A stretch of DNA of 64,000 nt, from positions 1-64,000 of the forward strand of contig NZ_CP063786.1 of the NCBI RefSeq assembly GCF_025860405.1, given 5' to 3'. Both the position numbers and the translations under genes were made by a program. This document shows, in pieces, positions 61,201 to 64,000 of the stretch. The DNA comes from Tolypothrix sp. PCC 7712 (GTDB taxonomy: Bacteria; Cyanobacteriota; Cyanobacteriia; Cyanobacteriales; Nostocaceae). The notes beneath the pieces are model-generated. The model had not been told where the DNA came from and did no database searches. It was given only the letters and a program-made list of their open reading frames with translations. Each line of letters starts with the position of its first letter. Within the stretch, counting starts at the first letter, position 1.

Positions 61201-64000
61201 TTCCTCAAGAGATTATCAGTCAGTTAAATACACTCAAGTTTACCGAGTTTAGTATCACTGGGTTTGACCGGAATAGTGAGTTTTTAAATGAAAATCAACC
61301 TCAGAGTATTCGATTTAATCTAGCTGAAGATGGAAAAAGCGTAATTGAAATCCAGAATCAAGAGGGTAATTACGAATCATTTGGAAATATTGAACAAAGT
61401 AACGCCCGGCTACCAATTGGTACTATTGCTATTGGTAATCTTGAAAAAGGTGAAGTATATACCACCTCTGTTACAACCAAAGTACCTGGACTACCAGAAC
61501 TAACTTTCAAGGTAGGCGAAGTTAATAAGTTTGGAAATTCCCAAAGGTTTAATAATGAACCTGTAATGTTAACAATCGAAAAGGTTGACCTGATTCGGGA
61601 AGACTATACTATCTATCTTCAAAATGGTAACAAACCTGAAAAACTAGGCAATATTGATAAAGAATCAATCAAAGAAGGTATTGCTCAAGGCTGGCTAGCA
61701 GAAAAGCCTGGGAATGGGCAAAAGTTACATCTTAAAATTCAAACTATCATCACTGAACAAAATGCCTATGCTATAGCAGAAACATCTCAAAGCAATCTAT
61801 TACGAATTAATATTACGAATCCAAAATACAAGAAACAGGAGATTAACAACCAAGCATTTCAAGAAACTTTAGTTCGTGCATTTGATAAAAAGCACGTTTA
61901 TATTGCTAAAATTGGCGACCAATCACTCGGTATTATTGGTCAGCATAATGAACGTCTCGAAGCTGATTTAAATAAAGGGAATATACAAAAACAGTGGCAA
62001 AGGAAAGAAACTAGCACTGTACAAAAATTAATTGATACGGGTATTATTCGCCCAAACCAACAACGAACCACTATCCCTGTACAGATTACCAGTAATGAAA
62101 GTACCTGTAAAATAATTATTAATCCAGAAACAGTACAGTATCCTGACAAATGGGTTAAACGCAGTCAGCTTATAAGTAATGAAAAGCCTGTCAGAGACGA
62201 GCAGCAGGAAAAACGCAACCAAATACTCGGTAAAATTAACGAACGCCCTACAATCATGTTCCAAGATAAAGAACAAAAATTAGTAGGACTTTTAGGATTA
62301 GCAGTTGATGAAAATCTAACCGAAAAAACCAAAAAGTATCTCGAAAAAGTAGGAATATTATACGAACAACTTCCTGTATCACAAGCTCGGTTAGAAGGCA
62401 AAAAGGGAATGACTGTATTCGTACTTGATGAAACTACTATCAGCAGCGAATTAAGACAAACCTTTATTAACCGTGCTGGTGGTCATATCAAAAGTGCAGA
62501 TACACCCTCACAACCCACTCCAATCATTCCCCAACAAACTGTATATTTTTATAATCCAAATCAACAATATACTTCTCCCGATGGAGCGCAGGTAGAAACT
62601 AAAGAAGCTTTTGGATTAGTAGTCCCCGCACAAGACGCGATCACTGTAGCCACTTGGTTAGAATTGAAATCTACTGAAAACGACTATTTTATTGAGAGTA
62701 ACACAGCTACATTCATTTTTAATAAAAATGAGATTAGTGAGAAAATAACCGAAGAATTAAATACTTTACTTGGAGAAGCTATTAATATTGGCGAAGCTGA
62801 TGGTTTTGACCGCTACGAACAGCTTAGTGCAGATTTAAATCAAAAAGTTACAGATGAAGGTAGTCTTTTAAAATTAAACCATATTCCAGAAAATAGTGAT
62901 TACCAAAAAGCTCTAAAAGCACTTCCTAACCGTCCAAGAGAACTCAATCAAGAAGATTCTCCAGTACCAATTGTTCCTGCTAAAGCTTTACCAGAAAAGA
63001 ATACAACTAATATTCAATTGAATACTAACGCCACAGTTGGAGTAATTTCACAAGTCTATCAAAACGCGGTTGAGATACAAGCAATAAATAATACACAATC
63101 AGAAACTAATAACCAGGCAATATTACTACCCAACTCGCGTCAAGCCGATCCAACTAAAGCTATTGAAATTTTGGGTAAGATAAGCGAAAAAAAAGTAGAA
63201 CAGCTGCGATCGCATCTTGAAACCCACCTCAAACCTATACTTGAAAATGACAAATCTAACTATGCATTACTGAGACAAGTCGCCTGGATCGGTGCAAAAT
63301 GGGATTTGAAGGATAAAGACTTTAAGCCAGGGGTACAGGACGACAAGTTGATGGAACTTGTTAAGCAAGTATATCCCGACGCTGATATTGTGCTGGTAAC
63401 TTATTCCGAGAACCCCGGTGCTGGCATTAACTATCACCGCGATGACTCCTACGCCGCGACGGAGGCCCGCAGCATTAATATCGGAAATTCTGACTGGGGC
63501 TATCGCGCTGCTAAGGAACGAATGGCATGGACTAGGGAAGAGAATCAGGACGCACCATATCAAGAGTTTAAACTTGAGTCGGGTACAGTAACCCGCTTTA
63601 ACTGCAAGAACGAACACGCTGCACTGAATACTGAGGCTGGCAGATGGTCTATCAACATCTGGTCAATTAAAAATGATCTGGGCAGAGAAAACAGCGTTCG
63701 CCAAAAATTTGAGAACTTCCTCACCTCAAACCAACCTCCTCGTGCGGTAGTCCAAACTAACAACGACCTCACCATCAAAGCTAACGAGTGGACACCAGGG
63801 GGAGAAATTAAAGTAGAGCGCAGTTATACCAGCCTCAGAGAAGTCGCCCAAAACATACCCTCACACCCTTCAAACCAACCAACTGTCGAAGAAATTATCG
63901 CCATTGGCAATTTCACTGCGGCACGCGCTGCTAATCCTCAGATTCCAGACAACCCAACTATATCTGGAAAACCAGTACCAATGATTTATTCGCTGCATCT
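58203..64000 (+). CDS. Giant polyvalent protein: double-psi-barrel RNA polymerase-like region plus AlkB-like dioxygenase (incomplete)
   Basis: Frame open from ATG 58203 to the window end, at least 1,932 residues. The N-terminal third carries, in order, motifs of QDE-1/eukaryotic RdRP and YonO-type polymerases. These are GGIISDDQAYRL (131-142, like DGxGxIS), KYRFGKGTLRP with K190 (like RYGGxKGV of the first barrel), the catalytic metal motif DYDGD (539-543; DxDGD), SVGVINNH (603-610, like LGxIxNxH after the active site) and EIPSK (663-667). Residues of about 720-1640 are charged, beta-rich and unrecognised. A 2-oxoglutarate/Fe(II) dioxygenase signature follows: H1745-R-D1747, H1805 and R1814 (GRWSINIW), with YSENPGAGINYHRDDSY typical of AlkB-like enzymes. 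The H1805-R1814 spacing is shorter than in AlkB. Activity is inferred, not shown. It lies 5.5 kb beyond the relaxase on the same strand. Confidence 0.85.
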   Translation, partial: MTIQAKHFDTRLNQWIHTDGNTNNPDSLLKEELNNTLLEHFFPEVNFSFGHMDEKSTVEQLTNHPEGHKLLLSSKTRLLYGPEKCLDTIRQLCPDNKDRGAYGSIFLGSCRNAVNKELNILIVDDNNGENGGIISDDQAYRLTGDCYGQISKDLYHELTKHQKGDKYRVIQHRFGWTDRDGDDQKYRFGKGTLRPANLEQILNYQDSNNSTKIDLILPLSAFKGTDKDNPNGPTKPQIQPGLYRQNIWLGEKSQSELGKTAISQLLASFPNGLKDFTEQLELEAKKLKEAQDDPRQLAQLYCEKYEKRKAFLEEQATTLEEQAAEDPTLAEELETLRSRIATDSLIYKLIKADLQGEGQLLETEKVQRELARFVQNEWKEIAIGKTLTFERAMVIPSKDLQNGEISIPHYQDGEEVLNFRSPFLNSNGLCVSTNKIVEDILGPDGQPLAGAIAVSDETSDRIYNRLNEQIKSILPEAQGKNIQLEGIENYLDQSISKLETKDKIEFTNKFNEYILELQSVGYELEILPQESEQERQARDYDGDCIGFERASKYPNFTIEAKERNLPENAYAPTVKLKKQSFYQEDGSQPEFEEIAIHMSDGISVGVINNHLTSIEALESEITILKNFGSEKDSIEYVQQVAKHYEDLFKTEAWAKSKGIEGKEIPSKYRSYMEEFIKTVRQEPLNQANAVVAMNINTQMYREMIAEAAFQNQISVDLFKSAKKPEIEIIRNNSRILHREVNYIKDKKKDVYIDNTIQTTGYSPVELLIAQTNQYFEKARLESREIVQFQALFKGVEFSHEQRLRATLIKKEFDKSFNRASELSKQKETEKGPSVNITLANGNQVSITNLLQYDNKFIWKANTITIKLSEISEDKRNNNRPHKYLVYAQINDETENGKPKFRTLGTLAREQENKLEEIGITLGHEVKSNKILFQPELSEGQIKLLYQKAYQIAEEFYNSLPEDQKLTMAAATWAVSTTRENSNDKSSDRQNKVSNFAFATFPQEIISQLNTLKFTEFSITGFDRNSEFLNENQPQSIRFNLAEDGKSVIEIQNQEGNYESFGNIEQSNARLPIGTIAIGNLEKGEVYTTSVTTKVPGLPELTFKVGEVNKFGNSQRFNNEPVMLTIEKVDLIREDYTIYLQNGNKPEKLGNIDKESIKEGIAQGWLAEKPGNGQKLHLKIQTIITEQNAYAIAETSQSNLLRINITNPKYKKQEINNQAFQETLVRAFDKKHVYIAKIGDQSLGIIGQHNERLEADLNKGNIQKQWQRKETSTVQKLIDTGIIRPNQQRTTIPVQITSNESTCKIIINPETVQYPDKWVKRSQLISNEKPVRDEQQEKRNQILGKINERPTIMFQDKEQKLVGLLGLAVDENLTEKTKKYLEKVGILYEQLPVSQARLEGKKGMTVFVLDETTISSELRQTFINRAGGHIKSADTPSQPTPIIPQQTVYFYNPNQQYTSPDGAQVETKEAFGLVVPAQDAITVATWLELKSTENDYFIESNTATFIFNKNEISEKITEELNTLLGEAINIGEADGFDRYEQLSADLNQKVTDEGSLLKLNHIPENSDYQKALKALPNRPRELNQEDSPVPIVPAKALPEKNTTNIQLNTNATVGVISQVYQNAVEIQAINNTQSETNNQAILLPNSRQADPTKAIEILGKISEKKVEQLRSHLETHLKPILENDKSNYALLRQVAWIGAKWDLKDKDFKPGVQDDKLMELVKQVYPDADIVLVTYSENPGAGINYHRDDSYAATEARSINIGNSDWGYRAAKERMAWTREENQDAPYQEFKLESGTVTRFNCKNEHAALNTEAGRWSINIWSIKNDLGRENSVRQKFENFLTSNQPPRAVVQTNNDLTIKANEWTPGGEIKVERSYTSLREVAQNIPSHPSNQPTVEEIIAIGNFTAARAANPQIPDNPTISGKPVPMIYSLH

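Noticed and set aside
63447..63470. GC-rich stretch resembling a dispersed repeat within the dioxygenase region
   Set aside because: It is in frame and may simply encode conserved residues (SYAATEARS); an insertion cannot be shown without homologues.
1..64000. CRISPR arrays, tRNA and rRNA genes
   Set aside because: No regularly spaced repeat array, cloverleaf-like sequence or rRNA segment was seen on reading the window.

Overview
The window looks like part of a plasmid from a filamentous, Nostoc-like cyanobacterium. The evidence is the many HIP1 octamers (GCGATCGC), families restricted to or typical of cyanobacteria (PxcA/CemA, DUF2808, an Atx1-like chaperone, AztR/AztA-like zinc genes), short GC-rich dispersed repeats of the Nostoc type, and plasmid genes (actin-like ParM relative, MobC-like protein, HUH relaxase). 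No rRNA, tRNA or CRISPR array was seen, and no replication initiator was recognised.

Region 1 (1-38.5 kb) is a metal-efflux and envelope-stress island. It holds two OmpR-type response regulator/histidine kinase pairs (1-2003 and 24250-26184), two group 2 sigma factors, a PxcA/CemA-like protein, and three heavy-metal RND pumps. Two of the pumps have a dedicated membrane fusion protein. The third heads an operon with a His-rich lipoprotein, a DUF190 protein and a CDF zinc/cobalt exporter. An AztR/AztA-like zinc/cadmium/lead ATPase pair, MFS transporters, an MscS channel, a PepSY protein and a frameshifted IS701-like element fill the rest. Eight copies of the direct repeat TGAAAT-N5-TGAAAT (the last one slightly degenerate) lie upstream of most efflux operons and tie them into one probable regulon. 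A second promoter element (CCAAGTTCTTGACT) ties together a PepSY gene, a COG4705-type membrane protein gene and a PAP2 fragment.

Region 2 (37.7-46.6 kb) is a copper or thiophilic-metal module: a two-repeat DUF305 lipoprotein (CopM-like), a Cys-rich four-helix copper-binding protein, CopA ATPase, a double cupredoxin, Atx1, a thioredoxin-like protein, a Cys/Met-rich exported peptide and two MerR regulators. Seven MerR-type promoters with a 20-bp spacer fall into two operator classes (CTCCAG-N4-CTGGAG and CTATAG-N4-CTATAG). Each class includes the promoter of one of the two regulators.

Region 3 (46.6-57 kb) is plasmid backbone: a ParM-like actin, a possible adaptor, upstream repeat-rich spacers, MobC and relaxase, and then a run of small unrecognised genes.

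Region 4 (58.2 kb to the window end) is one open reading frame of more than 1,930 codons with no stop inside the window. It carries the motif series of a double-psi beta-barrel RNA polymerase of the QDE-1/RdRP/YonO kind (GGIIS, FGKG, DYDGD, VGVINNH, EIPS). Its distal part carries an AlkB-like 2-oxoglutarate/Fe(II) dioxygenase signature (HRD...H...R). Placed on a mobilisable plasmid, it resembles the 'polyvalent' proteins of conjugative elements, and it is the most novel object in the window.
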